NCBI RefSeq assembly: GCF_001244545.1
Contig: NZ_LN852692.1
Location: 124,001 to 188,000 of the forward strand
Length of the DNA: 64,000 bases
From: Candidatus Stoquefichus sp. SB1
GTDB lineage: Bacteria > Bacillota_I > Bacilli_A > Erysipelotrichales > Coprobacillaceae
Direction: 5' to 3'
Shown: piece by piece, positions 42,937-52,650 of the stretch
Numbering within the stretch: position 1 is the stretch's first letter
Layout of the letters: the number at the start of each line of letters is the position of its first letter
Position numbers and translations under genes: made by a program
Notes under the pieces: generated by a model
The model's input: only the letters and a program-made list of their open reading frames with translations
What the model was told of the DNA's origin: nothing
The model's database searches: none

Positions 42937-43645
42937 TATTCTCTCATTATTTCCAGAAATGTTTGAGGGATTTTTAAAGACTTCTATTATTAAAAGAGCA
43001 ATTGATGGAGAAGTTGTCGATGTAAAGGTTCATGATTTTCGTGAATTTGCTGATAATAAACATAAAAAGGTTGATGACTATCCATACGGTGGTGGACAGG
43101 GAATGGTTTTAATGTGTCAACCGATTATTGATTGTTTAAAAACACTTGTCACACCAGATTCCTTAGTCATTTTAATGTCACCTCAGGGACAGACACTCAA
43201 GCAGCAGATGAGTCAAAAGTTATCTCAATATCAGCACTTGATTTTTATCTGTGGACATTATGAAGGTTTTGATGAGAGAATAAGAGATTATGTAGATATT
43301 GAACTATCAATTGGTGATTATGTCTTAACTGGTGGTGAATTAGCAAGCATGGTTGTGTGCGATTCAGTAATTCGATTGTTAGAAGGGGCTATTAGAGAAG
43401 CATCACATGCTGATGATTCTTTTAGTGATGGACTTTTAGAATATCCGCAATATACACGTCCTTATGAATACGATGGAAATGTCGTTCCTGAGGTTCTCAT
43501 GAGTGGTCATCATGAGAATATTCGAAAATGGCGATTAAAGCAATCCATACTGAAAACATATCATAAAAGACCTGATTTGCTTGAAGAACGACAGATGAGT
43601 GAAGAAGAATTAGAAATTTTACATGAAATTCAAAAAAACAATTGA
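42923..43645 (+). CDS. trmD: tRNA (guanine-37-N1) methyltransferase
   Basis: About 240 residues. The SPOUT fold with a deep trefoil knot shows IDILSLFPEMF at the start, YPYGGGQGMV near 55, ICGHYEGFDERI near 112 and ELSIGDYVLTGGELAS near 130, ending at the C-terminal TrmD domain. It methylates G37 of tRNAs that read CNN codons and prevents +1 frameshifting. Two ATG codons lie in a row (42923 and 42926). The gene overlaps rimM. Its stop overlaps the -35 box of the rplS promoter. Confidence 0.96.
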   Translation: MMKIDILSLFPEMFEGFLKTSIIKRAIDGEVVDVKVHDFREFADNKHKKVDDYPYGGGQGMVLMCQPIIDCLKTLVTPDSLVILMSPQGQTLKQQMSQKLSQYQHLIFICGHYEGFDERIRDYVDIELSIGDYVLTGGELASMVVCDSVIRLLEGAIREASHADDSFSDGLLEYPQYTRPYEYDGNVVPEVLMSGHHENIRKWRLKQSILKTYHKRPDLLEERQMSEEELEILHEIQKNN

Positions 43646-43670
43646 TTTTTTTAATAAAAAATGATAGACT
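43642..43670 (+). promoter_or_regulatory. rplS promoter
   Basis: TTGATT (43642-43647), 17-base spacer, TAGACT (43665-43670). The -35 overlaps the trmD stop codon. The resulting transcript carries the L19 leader. Confidence 0.6.
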
Positions 43671-43675
43671 AACTA

Positions 43676-43756
43676 AGTCTTTGGACGCAGAAGCTCCGCT
43701 GGTTATTAAACGTATGAACTTCGTAGACTAAATTTTGTGAAGGAGGAAGTCATATT
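43676..43756 (+). ncRNA. Probable L19 ribosomal protein leader
   Basis: An 80-base untranslated stretch before rplS. AGTCT (43676-43680) pairs with AGACT (43727-43731), enclosing GGACGCAGAAGCTCC-type internal pairings. This matches in length and position the Firmicutes L19 leader class, which is thought to bind L19 for feedback control. Fold not computed. Confidence 0.55.
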
Positions 43757-44107
43757 ATGAATATGCAATTAGTACAAGAAATTACTAAGAAACAATTAAG
43801 AAAAGATGTTCCTGATTTTAAAGCTGGGGATACAGTTAAAGTTTATGTTAAAATTCAAGAGGGAGATAAAACACGTATTCAGTTATTTGAAGGTGTTTGT
43901 ATTGCTAGAAAAGGTGGAGGAATTTCTGAAACTTTTACTGTTAGAAAGATTTCTTACCAAGTTGGTGTAGAAAGAACTTTCCCAATTCATTCTCCAATTA
44001 TTGATAGAATTGAAGTTGCTAAAATCGGTAAAGTTCGTAGAGCTAAATTACATTACTTACGTGGATTATCTGGTAAAGCTGCAAGAATTAAAGAAATTCG
44101 TAAATAG
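43757..44107 (+). CDS. rplS: Large ribosomal subunit protein L19
   Basis: 116 residues, full length ([44 protein letters not shown]-like [15 protein letters not shown]). Located at the 30S-50S interface. RBS AAGGAGGAAG precedes ATG 43757. It has its own promoter, leader and terminator, although it follows trmD as in other Firmicutes. Confidence 0.97.
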   Translation: MNMQLVQEITKKQLRKDVPDFKAGDTVKVYVKIQEGDKTRIQLFEGVCIARKGGGISETFTVRKISYQVGVERTFPIHSPIIDRIEVAKIGKVRRAKLHYLRGLSGKAARIKEIRK

Positions 44108-44108
44108 G

Positions 44109-44135
44109 AAGTATGGGAATTCCCATACTTTTTTT
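44109..44135 (+). terminator. rplS terminator
   Basis: AAGTATGGGA (44109-44118) pairs with TCCCATACTT (44121-44130), GGGAATTCCC at the tip, followed by five Ts. Confidence 0.88.
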
Positions 44136-44181
44136 CTAGTTTTTTATGACTGATGAAGGTATAATAGAAAAAGGTGATAAT

Positions 44182-44730
44182 ATGAGTGAAAAGAATAAGA
44201 AGTGGCTATATTCATTACTGGAAATGTTAGCTGTTATCGTTATAACAATAGGGATTTTTAAATTTGTGGTCATTCCAGTGAGAATTGATGGTATTTCAAT
44301 GGAAAATACTTTACATGATAAAAGTATAGCTATGATTAATGCAATTGGAGTCAAAGAAGAAAATATTCATCGATTTGATATTGTTGTGATTTATAGTGAA
44401 ACTTTAAAAGAAAAAATCATTAAAAGAGTTATTGGGATGCCAGGAGATACAATTGAATTTAAAGATGATATTTTATATGTGAATAATCAAGAAACACCAC
44501 AGGATTTTTTAGATAAAGATTTCGTTGAAGAATCAAAAATAACATATAATGCAAAAAACTTTACTGATGATTTTAAAGTGACAGTCAATGAAGGAGAGTA
44601 TTTTGTAATGGGGGATAATCGTTTAAGATCAACTGATTCAAGAGATTTGGGTGCTTTTACAATTGATGATATTATTGGTATGAAAGGACTTGTTATCTTT
44701 CCTTTTGATGATGTTCAATGGATAAAATAG
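44182..44730 (+). CDS. lepB: Signal peptidase I
   Basis: 182 residues. One N-terminal membrane helix (about 9-31), catalytic Ser39 in RIDGISMENTL and Lys81 in KEKIIKRVIGMPGD, and the box E motif MGDNRLRSTDSRDLG near residue 148. It cleaves signal peptides from exported proteins outside the membrane. ATG 44182 follows AAGGTGA; the frame could extend to 44146 but without RBS. A TATAAT at 44160-44165 lies close upstream. It is followed by rbgA with a nine-base gap. Confidence 0.94.
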   Translation: MSEKNKKWLYSLLEMLAVIVITIGIFKFVVIPVRIDGISMENTLHDKSIAMINAIGVKEENIHRFDIVVIYSETLKEKIIKRVIGMPGDTIEFKDDILYVNNQETPQDFLDKDFVEESKITYNAKNFTDDFKVTVNEGEYFVMGDNRLRSTDSRDLGAFTIDDIIGMKGLVIFPFDDVQWIK

Positions 44731-44739
44731 GAGGAATAT

Positions 44740-45609
44740 ATGGCACAAATTCAATGGTTTCCTGGCCATATGGCCAAGGCAAAAAGACAAATTAGTGAAA
44801 GAATGAAAGTGATTGATATTGTGATTGAATTGGTGGATGCTAGAGCCCCTTATTCATCAAAAAATCCAATGATCAATGAAATTGTTAAAAATAAACCTCG
44901 TCTTATTGTTTTAACAAAGAAAGATATGGCTGATGAACAAATAACTGCTAAGTGGGTTCGTTATTATGAATCGTTAGGTTATCAGTCAATGAGTGTGAAT
45001 TTAAAGAATTTTAATGAGTATCAAAAGATTATTGAAAAATGTCGTAAGGTATTAAAGCCTAAAATGGAAAAAGAATTATCAAGAGGTTTAAAACCACGAG
45101 CAATACGCGCGATGGTATTAGGTATTCCTAATGTTGGAAAATCAACATTTATTAATAAATTAGCCAATCGTAAAGCAACAGTCACTGGTAATAGACCTGG
45201 AGTGACGAAAGCACAACAGATGATTAAGGTTGATAAAGATTTTGAATTGTTTGATACACCGGGGGTCTTATGGCCAAAATTTGATAATGAACAAGTTGCA
45301 AAAAACATTGCTTTATTAGGATCAATTAAACAAACGATTTTACCTTTAGATGATTTGTTTATTGAAGCAATGAAGTATTTAACGATCCATTATCCCGAAG
45401 TATTAAAACAGCGTTATCAGTTAGAAATTGATTTGGATCATCCTGACTGGTTATTAGAAACTTTTGATCATATTGCGCAATTACGTAAAATTAAGCCATT
45501 AAAGGGTGAAACGGATTATGATCGTGTAATGGCATTGTTTTTTAGTGAAATCAATGATGGAAGTATTGGCAGAATCACTTGGGAGGAGCCAGCATGTGTA
45601 AACGATTAG
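44740..45609 (+). CDS. rbgA: Circularly permuted GTPase RbgA (YlqF), 50S assembly
   Basis: 289 residues. The G motifs occur in permuted order: LTKKDM (G4) near 66, then GIPNVGKSTFINKL (G1) near 128, then DTPGVLWP (G3) near 173. The C-terminal domain binds rRNA. RbgA drives a late step of 50S assembly involving L16. RBS AGGAGGA. It overlaps the rnhB start by 16 bases. The lepB-rbgA-rnhB cluster is standard in Firmicutes. Confidence 0.95.
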   Translation: MAQIQWFPGHMAKAKRQISERMKVIDIVIELVDARAPYSSKNPMINEIVKNKPRLIVLTKKDMADEQITAKWVRYYESLGYQSMSVNLKNFNEYQKIIEKCRKVLKPKMEKELSRGLKPRAIRAMVLGIPNVGKSTFINKLANRKATVTGNRPGVTKAQQMIKVDKDFELFDTPGVLWPKFDNEQVAKNIALLGSIKQTILPLDDLFIEAMKYLTIHYPEVLKQRYQLEIDLDHPDWLLETFDHIAQLRKIKPLKGETDYDRVMALFFSEINDGSIGRITWEEPACVND

Positions 45610-46220
45610 AGTATGAACAATCAGCATATGCTTTAGGAAAAAAGTATGTCATCGGTTTGGATGAGGCTGGTCGTGGACCAATGGCAGGACCTTTGGTTGT
45701 TGGGGCAGTTATTTTTGAAAAAGGGTATTATAATGATATGATTAATGATTCAAAACAACTGTCAGAAAAAAAACGAGATATTTTATATGATATCATTATT
45801 CGTGATGCTTTGGCATATCAGATTGAAATTATAGATGTTGAAGAAGTTGATCGTCTCAATGTTTATCAGGCAAGTAAAAAAGGAATGCTTGATGCGATTA
45901 AACATATCAGTATTCATCCTGACTATGCTTTAAGTGATGCTATGCCTTTAGGTGATGCGATTGAACATCAGGCTATTGTTAAAGGTGATAGTTTGTCTTT
46001 AAGTATTGGGGCAGCAAGTATTTTAGCAAAAGTGACACGTGATCGTATTATGAAAGAATATGATTTGATATATCCTGAATATGGTTTTGCTAAGCATAAG
46101 GGGTATCCAACGAAACAACATAAAGAAGCATTGAAAACATATGGTGTTACACCAATTCATCGTCGTTCTTTTCAACCTGTTATTGATGTTTTAAATGAAC
46201 AATTGGTACTTGAACTTTAA
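45594..46220 (+). CDS. rnhB: Ribonuclease HII
   Basis: 208 residues. The metal-binding DEAGRG motif is in GLDEAGRGPMAGPLVVGAV near residue 22; further catalytic acids lie in NDSKQLSEKKRD and AASILAKVTRDR. It removes misincorporated ribonucleotides and RNA primers from DNA. ATG 45594 follows GGGAGGAG at good distance. It overlaps rbgA and ends at a terminator. Confidence 0.95.
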   Translation: MCKRLEYEQSAYALGKKYVIGLDEAGRGPMAGPLVVGAVIFEKGYYNDMINDSKQLSEKKRDILYDIIIRDALAYQIEIIDVEEVDRLNVYQASKKGMLDAIKHISIHPDYALSDAMPLGDAIEHQAIVKGDSLSLSIGAASILAKVTRDRIMKEYDLIYPEYGFAKHKGYPTKQHKEALKTYGVTPIHRRSFQPVIDVLNEQLVLEL

Positions 46221-46248
46221 AATTATACATTTTTGTATAATTTTTTTT
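46219..46248 (+). terminator. rnhB terminator
   Basis: AAATTATAC (46220-46228) pairs with GTATAATTT (46235-46243), then a long T-run. Confidence 0.85.
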
Positions 46249-46316
46249 ATTTTTTTAAAAATAAAAAAAGAAAAATGGGATTTTTTTGTGTATATAAGAA
46301 GTAGGAGGATTATTAT

Positions 46317-47081
46317 ATGGAAGAATTAGTATTATATTTTTCGTTAAAGTATGCAGGTGATTTTCAAAGTATTTACAATGCGTTATTAAAAAAGGAAGAG
46401 GTTGATGAAGTTCAAAAATATGACCTAAAAAAGCAGTTGAAATGTCAATATACAACGATTTTTAGTGACGATTATCCGGAAGCTTTGAAACAGATTAACT
46501 GTCCACCGTTTGTCTTATATTATTATGGTAATTTGGCATTGGTGAAAGAAAAACTTATGGGTGTTGTTGGTATGCGTGAAATGAGCGATTATGGGAAAAG
46601 GGCAACTCAGTATTTTGTATCTGGATTAGTCAATCATGATTATGTTATTGTAAGTGGGATGGCTCGAGGTGTTGATACAGTTGCACACCATACAGCTATG
46701 AATAAAGGTGGAAAAACAATTGCAGTATTAGGAACAGGGATAGAATATTGTTATCCTAAAGAGAATAGATTATTGTATGATGAACTCAAGAAATCTCATC
46801 TTGTCATGAGTGAATATCCGTTTTTGACATCACCCCAGAAAAGATTGTTTCCGTTTCGTAATCGGATTATTGCTGGACTTAGTGAAAAGGTGATGATTAC
46901 TGAAGCAAGACAAAAAAGTGGGACAATGATTACAGCTGGTTATGCTTTAGAACAAGGAAAAGATATTTATTGTGTGCCAGGCAGATTTGATGACTTTGAT
47001 GGCTGTAATGAGTTGATTAAACAAGGGGCAAAGTTAGTGACAAATGTGCAGGATATTATAGAAGATGAAGATTTTGGTTGA
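46317..47081 (+). CDS. dprA: DNA-processing protein DprA
   Basis: 254 residues, somewhat short; this is essentially the Rossmann-like DprA core with only a small N-terminal extension and no C-terminal winged helix. GMREMSDYGKRATQYF near 83, SGMARGVDTVAHHTAM near 110, VLGTGIEYCYPKEN near 138 and EQGKDIYCVPGRFDD near 217 are the family motifs. DprA loads RecA on incoming single-stranded DNA during transformation. With comEA-comEC later in the window it suggests DNA uptake capability. RBS AGTAGGAGGA. It overlaps an upstream extension of topA but not its likely start. Confidence 0.93.
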   Translation: MEELVLYFSLKYAGDFQSIYNALLKKEEVDEVQKYDLKKQLKCQYTTIFSDDYPEALKQINCPPFVLYYYGNLALVKEKLMGVVGMREMSDYGKRATQYFVSGLVNHDYVIVSGMARGVDTVAHHTAMNKGGKTIAVLGTGIEYCYPKENRLLYDELKKSHLVMSEYPFLTSPQKRLFPFRNRIIAGLSEKVMITEARQKSGTMITAGYALEQGKDIYCVPGRFDDFDGCNELIKQGAKLVTNVQDIIEDEDFG

Positions 47082-47130
47082 CAAAATTCAAAAAAGACCT
47101 AATAATAGAAAAAACACAGGAGGTAAAATG

Positions 47131-49206
47131 ATGGGTAAGAATTTAGTGATTGTCGAATCACCTTCAAAATCCAAAACGATTGAAAAATATTTGGGTGCTG
47201 ATTATGAGGTGACTTCTTCAAAAGGACATATTAGAGACTTGGCCACAACCGGAAAAGGTGGTTTAGGTGTAGATATAGAAGATAGTTTTAAACCAAACTA
47301 TGTCATAAATAAAGAGAAAAAAGATGTTGTTAAAGAATTAAAAAAATGTGTAAAAGATGCTGATTATGTTTATTTAGCAACTGACCCTGACCGTGAAGGA
47401 GAAGCTATTTCATGGCATTTGGCTGAAGTGCTAGGGTTGGATCAGACTTTAACAAATCGTGTGGTTTTTAATGAGGTTACACGTGATGCTGTTATTGATG
47501 CATTAAATCATCCGCGTACGATTGATCAAAATCTTGTGAAATCACAAGAGACACGTCGAGTTTTAGATAGAATTATTGGATTTAAGCTTTCTAAATTATT
47601 ACAAAAGAAAATTAAATCAAAATCAGCAGGTCGTGTTCAATCAGTTGCTTTGCGATTGATTTGTGAAAGAGAAAAAGAAATTGAAGCATTTATTCCTGAA
47701 GAATACTGGCGTGTAAAAGCGATGTTTGAAAAAGATGATATTTCTTTTGAAGCAGAGCTGGCTAAATATCAGAATAAAAAAATTGAATTGAAAAATGCTG
47801 AAGAGACACAACATGTTTATGAATCTTTAAATAAAGAATTTATTGTCTCAGATGTGAAAAAGACACAAAAGAAACGTGCGTCTAAGCCACCGTTCATTAC
47901 TTCAACTTTACAGCAGGAAGCTTCTTCTAAATTGAATTTTAAAGCAAAAAGAACAATGATGATTGCTCAAAAGTTATATGAAGGTATTGACATTGGAGAA
48001 GAAACCGTTGGGTTAATTACTTATATGAGAACGGATTCTATTCGTTTGTCTGATACATTTATTGATGAAGCTAAACATTATATTCAAGAAAAATATGGCA
48101 AAGATTATGTTGGAAGTGTGAAAGTTTCTAAGAAAAAAGAAAATGTCCAGGATGCACATGAAGGAATTCGTCCAACGAGTGTTATGCGTACTCCTGAAAG
48201 TATGAAAGAATATTTAACAGCTGATGAATTGAAACTTTATTCACTGATTTATGCCAGAGCTGTTGCTTCATTAATGGCACCAGCAAAATTAAATGCAACA
48301 ACTGTCGCTTTAGATAATAATGGTTATGAATTCAAAGCCAGTGGTTCGGTTATTGCTTTTGATGGATATTTAAGAGTTTATAGTGCTTATGAAAAACAAA
48401 CAGATGAATTTTTACCTGAAGTCAATGTATCAGAAGCGCTCTTAAGTCAAGATATTCAAAAATCTCAGCACTTTACAAAACCACCAGCAAGATATACAGA
48501 AGCAAAATTGATTAGAGAATTAGAAGAATTAGGTATTGGACGACCAAGTACTTATGCAAGTATTCTTGATACAATCGTCACAAGACAATATGTAGAAATG
48601 GCTGATAAGGCATTTAAACCAACCGATTCAGGAATTCTTACAAATGATAAACTGGTTGAATTCTTTGATAGTATTATTAATGTTGAATACACTGCGCAAA
48701 TGGAAAAAGAGTTAGATGAAATTGCTGAAGGTGAAGATGATTATGTTCATGCTTTAACAACTTTTGAAGATAAGTTTGAACCTTTATTAGAAAATGCATA
48801 TGATAAAATGGAACAAATTCAGCCTGAAAAAACGGGTGAGCAATGTCCAGAATGTGGTGGAGATTTGGTTATTCGTAAAGGAAGATATGGAACATTTGTA
48901 GCATGTTCAAATTATCCAACTTGTAAATACATTAAAAAGGATCCTGAAGAAGTTGAATATACTGGGGAAACATGTCCAAAATGTGGTAGTCCAATGATCT
49001 TTAAAAAAGGTCGTTATGGTAAATTTGAGGCATGTTCAAATTATCCAGAATGTAAATATATCAAGAATGAAAAGAAAAAAGCTGAACCAGTGATGACTGA
49101 TGAAGTTTGTCCAAATTGTGGTAGTCCAATAGTCATTAAAAAAGGGCGTTTTGGTGAATTTAAAGCTTGTTCTGCATATCCAAAGTGTAAAACAATTATT
49201 AAGTAG
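47131..49206 (+). CDS. topA: DNA topoisomerase I with three zinc ribbons
   Basis: 691 residues. The TOPRIM domain starts [19 protein letters not shown] and has [15 protein letters not shown] near 89. The catalytic tyrosine is in [14 protein letters not shown] near residue 296. Three C-terminal four-cysteine zinc ribbons follow ([24 protein letters not shown], each with a second Cys pair about 17 residues on). It relaxes negative supercoils. There are two ATG codons (47128, 47131); the second lies seven bases from the AGGAGG. The order dprA-topA-trmFO-xerC is conserved in Firmicutes. Confidence 0.96.
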   Translation: MGKNLVIVESPSKSKTIEKYLGADYEVTSSKGHIRDLATTGKGGLGVDIEDSFKPNYVINKEKKDVVKELKKCVKDADYVYLATDPDREGEAISWHLAEVLGLDQTLTNRVVFNEVTRDAVIDALNHPRTIDQNLVKSQETRRVLDRIIGFKLSKLLQKKIKSKSAGRVQSVALRLICEREKEIEAFIPEEYWRVKAMFEKDDISFEAELAKYQNKKIELKNAEETQHVYESLNKEFIVSDVKKTQKKRASKPPFITSTLQQEASSKLNFKAKRTMMIAQKLYEGIDIGEETVGLITYMRTDSIRLSDTFIDEAKHYIQEKYGKDYVGSVKVSKKKENVQDAHEGIRPTSVMRTPESMKEYLTADELKLYSLIYARAVASLMAPAKLNATTVALDNNGYEFKASGSVIAFDGYLRVYSAYEKQTDEFLPEVNVSEALLSQDIQKSQHFTKPPARYTEAKLIRELEELGIGRPSTYASILDTIVTRQYVEMADKAFKPTDSGILTNDKLVEFFDSIINVEYTAQMEKELDEIAEGEDDYVHALTTFEDKFEPLLENAYDKMEQIQPEKTGEQCPECGGDLVIRKGRYGTFVACSNYPTCKYIKKDPEEVEYTGETCPKCGSPMIFKKGRYGKFEACSNYPECKYIKNEKKKAEPVMTDEVCPNCGSPIVIKKGRFGEFKACSAYPKCKTIIK

Positions 49207-49207
49207 A

Positions 49208-49230
49208 AAAGCCCCTGATGGGGCTTTCTT
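49208..49230 (+). terminator. topA terminator
   Basis: AAAGCCCC (49208-49215) pairs with GGGGCTTT (49220-49227) around TGAT, then a weak T-run. It lies just before the trmFO RBS, so readthrough may be substantial. Confidence 0.7.
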
Positions 49231-49249
49231 AATGGAGGAGATAAAAGAA

Positions 49250-50542
49250 ATGGAAAAAGTAAATGTTATAGGTGCAGGGTTGGCAGGAGTAGAAGCAACC
49301 TATCAATTGGTTCGTCAAGGGATTCCAGTGCGTTTATATGAAATGAGACCAGTTAAAACAACGGATGCACACAAGACAGATTATTTTGCTGAACTGGTTT
49401 GTTCCAATTCATTAAGAGCTGATGGATTAAATAATGCTGTTGGGGTTTTAAAAGAAGAAATGCAAATGAATGAGAGTGTCATTATGAAATTTGCAAGATT
49501 ACATCAAGTTCCTTCTGGAGGATCATTAGCAGTTGATCGTATTGGGTTTTCAAAAGCCGTTACGGAATTTATTTCTTCTCATCCATTAGTTGAAGTGGTG
49601 CATCAGGAAGTGACTGATATTCCTCAAGGACCAACAATTATTGCGTCAGGACCACTGACAAGTGAACCATTATCACAAGCTATTAAAGATTTGTTGCAGG
49701 AAGATTATTTTTATTTTTATGATGCAGCTGCTCCTATTATTACAAAAGAGAGTATTAATTTTGATATTGCTTATTTTAAATCAAGATATGATAAAGGCAA
49801 TGCTGAATATATCAATTGTCCTATGGATGAAGAACAGTTTGATCGTTTTTATGAAGCTTTAATCAATGCTGAGGTTGTCAAGCCTAAAGAACATGAAGAA
49901 AAGTTTTTTGAAGGATGTATGCCTTTTGAGGAAATCGCAAGGCGTGGTAAACAAACATTATTGTTTGGGCCAATGAAACCAGTTGGATTAGAAAAAGATG
50001 GTGGAAAACGTTCACATGCAGTTGTTCAATTACGTCAAGATAATGCAGTTGGAACACTTTATAATATCGTAGGCTTTCAGACACATTTAAAATGGGGAGA
50101 ACAAGAACGTATTATCCATATGATTCCTGGATTGGAAAATGCACATATTGTTCGTTATGGAGTCATGCATCGTAATAGTTTTATTTGTTCACCACGTTAT
50201 TTAAAACCTACATATCAGTTTGTAGGACGTGAAGATTTGTTCTTTGCCGGACAAATGACTGGAGTTGAAGGATATGTAGAATCGGCTCAAAGTGGAATGG
50301 TTGCTGGGATGAATATGGCACGTTATCTTTTGCAAAAAGATCTGTTGGTTTTTCCACGTGAAACCGTTATGGGGGCTTTGGCTTATTATATTACCCATGG
50401 CAGTGAAACAGATTTTCAGCCAATGAAAGCCAATTTTGGTATTTTACCAGATTTTCCTACTCGTATTAAGAAAAAGGAAAGAAAACAGGCTTATGCAACA
50501 CGTGCGATTGAAGTGATGAAGGAATTTATCAACAATGAATAA
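49250..50542 (+). CDS. trmFO: Folate/FAD-dependent tRNA (uracil-54-C5) methyltransferase TrmFO
   Basis: 430 residues. The FAD-binding turn [15 protein letters not shown] is at 5-19; [13 protein letters not shown] near 45 carries a catalytic-type cysteine, and [20 protein letters not shown] near 224 and [18 protein letters not shown] near 330 are family signatures. It makes ribothymidine 54 in tRNA using methylene-tetrahydrofolate. ATG 49250 with RBS GGAGGAG is chosen over longer in-frame starts inside topA. It overlaps xerC by eight bases. Confidence 0.96.
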   Translation: MEKVNVIGAGLAGVEATYQLVRQGIPVRLYEMRPVKTTDAHKTDYFAELVCSNSLRADGLNNAVGVLKEEMQMNESVIMKFARLHQVPSGGSLAVDRIGFSKAVTEFISSHPLVEVVHQEVTDIPQGPTIIASGPLTSEPLSQAIKDLLQEDYFYFYDAAAPIITKESINFDIAYFKSRYDKGNAEYINCPMDEEQFDRFYEALINAEVVKPKEHEEKFFEGCMPFEEIARRGKQTLLFGPMKPVGLEKDGGKRSHAVVQLRQDNAVGTLYNIVGFQTHLKWGEQERIIHMIPGLENAHIVRYGVMHRNSFICSPRYLKPTYQFVGREDLFFAGQMTGVEGYVESAQSGMVAGMNMARYLLQKDLLVFPRETVMGALAYYITHGSETDFQPMKANFGILPDFPTRIKKKERKQAYATRAIEVMKEFINNE

Positions 50543-51440
50543 ATTCCAAAAAGATATTCATGATTATCTTGATTATTTGAAATATCAAAAAAATTATTCC
50601 CCTTTAACAATTGACGGGTATCAAAGAGATATTGAACAATTTACAGTTTATTTAATCGAACAAAATATCAATAGTTTTGGTGATGTTGAGTATGCTTTTT
50701 TAAGAGGTTACTTGACGAAACTTCATCAAGAAAATCTATCAGCCAAAACAATTAATCATAAAATGAGTAGTCTTCGAGGGTTTTATCGTTATCTTTTAAA
50801 TCAGGAACTAATTGTAGATAATCCATTTTTGCTTGTTGATTCTTTAAAAGAGCCACAAAGAAATCCTGATTTCCTTTATATTGATGAAATGATTGCATTA
50901 TTAGATAGTATTGAAATCAATACATCATTGGGACGACGTAATAAAGCGATGCTAGAATTAATGTATGCATCAGGTTTAAGATGTAGTGAAGTTGTTGAAT
51001 TAACAATTCCGCAAATTGATTTTTCTAGACAGCTTCTCCTTATTCATGGAAAAGGCAATAAAGATCGCTATGTGCCTTTTCATGATTATGCTGCTCAGTG
51101 GTTAAAAGATTATATGTCTGAAGATCGTAAGGAATTGATGGCTAAAAAACACCAAGAGCACTCATATGTGTTTGTCAATAAATTGGGTGGAAAGATGACA
51201 AACCGTGGTGTTGAGGATATTGTCAATCGAGTCATGCAGCATTTTGATGCCACTAAAAAAATTCATCCTCATACCTTTCGTCATTCTTTTGCAACGCATC
51301 TTTTACAACAAGGTATTGATATTAGAGTTGTGCAAGAATTATTAGGACATACCAATCTTTCAACAACCCAAGTTTATACACATATTACAAATCAGCATTT
51401 AAAAGAAGTTTATGATCATGCTCATCCAAGGAACAAATAA
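50535..51440 (+). CDS. xerC: Tyrosine recombinase XerC
   Basis: 301 residues: an N-terminal SAM-like core-binding domain (1-90) and a catalytic domain with the pentad R in GLRCSEV (about 147), K in GKGNKDR (about 172), H-x-x-R in [13 protein letters not shown] (about 240-252), H in [10 protein letters not shown] (about 270) and Tyr in VYTHI (about 279). Position after trmFO marks it as the dif-site chromosome dimer resolvase (CodV in Bacillus), not a capsule invertase. No RBS stands out, in line with coupling to trmFO. Confidence 0.93.
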   Translation: MNKFQKDIHDYLDYLKYQKNYSPLTIDGYQRDIEQFTVYLIEQNINSFGDVEYAFLRGYLTKLHQENLSAKTINHKMSSLRGFYRYLLNQELIVDNPFLLVDSLKEPQRNPDFLYIDEMIALLDSIEINTSLGRRNKAMLELMYASGLRCSEVVELTIPQIDFSRQLLLIHGKGNKDRYVPFHDYAAQWLKDYMSEDRKELMAKKHQEHSYVFVNKLGGKMTNRGVEDIVNRVMQHFDATKKIHPHTFRHSFATHLLQQGIDIRVVQELLGHTNLSTTQVYTHITNQHLKEVYDHAHPRNK

Positions 51441-51483
51441 AAAGCGAAAGGTTTTATCTGTTTGAATAAATTTGAAAAAAATA

Positions 51484-51512
51484 TTGACGTATTCAGTTGA
51501 AAATGCTAATAT
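51484..51512 (+). promoter_or_regulatory. rplU operon promoter
   Basis: TTGACG (51484-51489), 17-base spacer, TAATAT (51507-51512). Transcript start near 51519, about 97 bases before rplU. Confidence 0.7.
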
Positions 51513-51518
51513 ACTAAT

Positions 51519-51615
51519 GTTGTAGACCTCTAGCTACAACCGCGCATAAGAGGTATTAAAGCAATGCTGCCTTGGTTGGCGAGTCTGAGAACATTACAAA
51601 AGAAGGAGGTACATC
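51519..51615 (+). ncRNA. Probable L21 ribosomal protein leader
   Basis: A GC-richer untranslated leader between the promoter and rplU. GTTGTAGA pairs in part with CTACAAC (51534-51540 region), ACCTCT (51526-51531) with AGAGGT (51549-51554), and GCCTTGG/TTGGC parts follow. Length, position and the ACCTC...GAGGT helix match the L21 leader class of Firmicutes. Fold not computed. Confidence 0.6.
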
Positions 51616-51978
51616 ATGTACGCAATTATTGAAACTGGTGGAAAACAATTAAAAGTAGAAGTTGGAGATACTATTTTTGTAGAAAAATTAGATGTTGCTG
51701 AAGGAGAAACAGTTGTTTTGGATAAAGTTTTATTCATTGGTGATAAAACAAATAAAATTGGTAACCCATATATCAAGGGTGCAACTGTCACAGCAAAAGT
51801 AGAAAAACAAGGGAAAGAAAAGAAAGTTGTTATCTACAAATATAACCCTAAGAAACATTATCATAAGAAACAAGGTCATAGACAGCCTTATACAAAATTA
51901 GTTATTGAAGATATCAAAAAAACAGCTAGAAAAGCTGCTGCTAAAAAAGAAGAAACAGTTGAAGCAGCTGCAGAATAA
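51616..51978 (+). CDS. rplU: Large ribosomal subunit protein L21
   Basis: 120 residues with the core [17 protein letters not shown], then [19 protein letters not shown]-type basic segment (here [19 protein letters not shown]) and an Ala/Glu-rich tail. It binds domain II and V of 23S rRNA. Its strong RBS (AAGGAGGT) and leader head the rplU-prp-rpmA operon. The final base overlaps the prp start. Confidence 0.97.
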   Translation: MYAIIETGGKQLKVEVGDTIFVEKLDVAEGETVVLDKVLFIGDKTNKIGNPYIKGATVTAKVEKQGKEKKVVIYKYNPKKHYHKKQGHRQPYTKLVIEDIKKTARKAAAKKEETVEAAAE

Positions 51979-52301
51979 TGATTCAGGTTGTTATTAAAGA
52001 AAATCATCAACAAATCTTAGATATCAAGATTTCCGGTCATGCCAATAGTGATGAGAGAGGTAAAGATTTAGTTTGTGCAGGAGTGACAATATCTTGTGTA
52101 GGTGTTGCTAATGCATTAGTCAAGAATCATTTTCTTGATCAGCAGATGGGAAGTATTGATATTCAAAAGGGATTTGCACATATTGAGGTAAATCAAAGTG
52201 ATAGCGTTGTCCAGGTGATACTAGAGACATTTGTGACAATTCTTGAGACGATTGAAGACACTCAATCAAAATATATAAAGATTACAAAGATGGAGGTATG
52301 A
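51978..52301 (+). CDS. prp: Ribosomal protein L27 processing protease Prp (YsxB)
   Basis: 107 residues. The catalytic pair is visible as His in [18 protein letters not shown] and Cys in the same stretch (H about 22, C about 34). Prp is a cysteine protease that trims the N-terminal extension of L27 in Firmicutes, an essential step. It lies between rplU and rpmA, coupled to both. The downstream L27 indeed carries the predicted cleavage sequence. Confidence 0.95.
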   Translation: MIQVVIKENHQQILDIKISGHANSDERGKDLVCAGVTISCVGVANALVKNHFLDQQMGSIDIQKGFAHIEVNQSDSVVQVILETFVTILETIEDTQSKYIKITKMEV

Positions 52302-52305
52302 AACC

Positions 52306-52593
52306 ATGATGTTTAAATTATTGGATTTACAATTATTCGCTTCTAAAAAGGGAGTTGGGTCAACAAAGAATGGTCGTGATTCTCACTCAAAAAGATTAGG
52401 GGCTAAATTATCTGATGGACAATTCTGTACAGCAGGTTCAATCATTTACAGACAAAGAGGAACGAAAATTCATCCTGGTGTAAATGTTGGTAAAGGTGGA
52501 GATGACACATTATTTGCAAAAGTAGATGGTGTTGTTAAATTCGAAAGAGACGGAAGAACAAGAAAGAAAGTTTCTGTTTACCCAGTAGCTTAA
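52306..52593 (+). CDS. rpmA: Large ribosomal subunit protein L27 with cleavable N-terminal extension
   Basis: 95 residues. The N-terminus [16 protein letters not shown] has the Firmicutes extension, with predicted Prp cleavage after LQLF and before ASKKG. The mature body ([27 protein letters not shown]) reaches toward the peptidyl transferase centre with its freed N-terminus. Two ATG codons lie in a row (52306, 52309). A terminator follows. Confidence 0.97.
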   Translation: MMFKLLDLQLFASKKGVGSTKNGRDSHSKRLGAKLSDGQFCTAGSIIYRQRGTKIHPGVNVGKGGDDTLFAKVDGVVKFERDGRTRKKVSVYPVA

Positions 52594-52596
52594 TGG

Positions 52597-52624
52597 GGAA
52601 CCCCTTAAATGGGGTTCTTTTTTT
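52597..52624 (+). terminator. rpmA terminator
   Basis: GAACCCC (52598-52604) pairs with GGGGTTC (52611-52617), followed by seven Ts. Confidence 0.85.
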
Positions 52625-52650
52625 GAAAAAATAGGAAAGAAGGTGAAAGA

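Noticed and set aside
43676-43756. tRNA gene considered for the GC-richer segment before rplS
   Set aside because: No cloverleaf, no TTCRA loop and no acceptor pairing could be drawn; a ribosomal protein leader fits better.
50535-51440. XerC considered as the recombinase for the 771-955 element
   Set aside because: It sits in the conserved topA-trmFO-xerC order and has the normal dimer-resolution architecture. Capsule invertases usually lie beside their element or are separate serine or tyrosine invertases. No evidence links it to the repeats.
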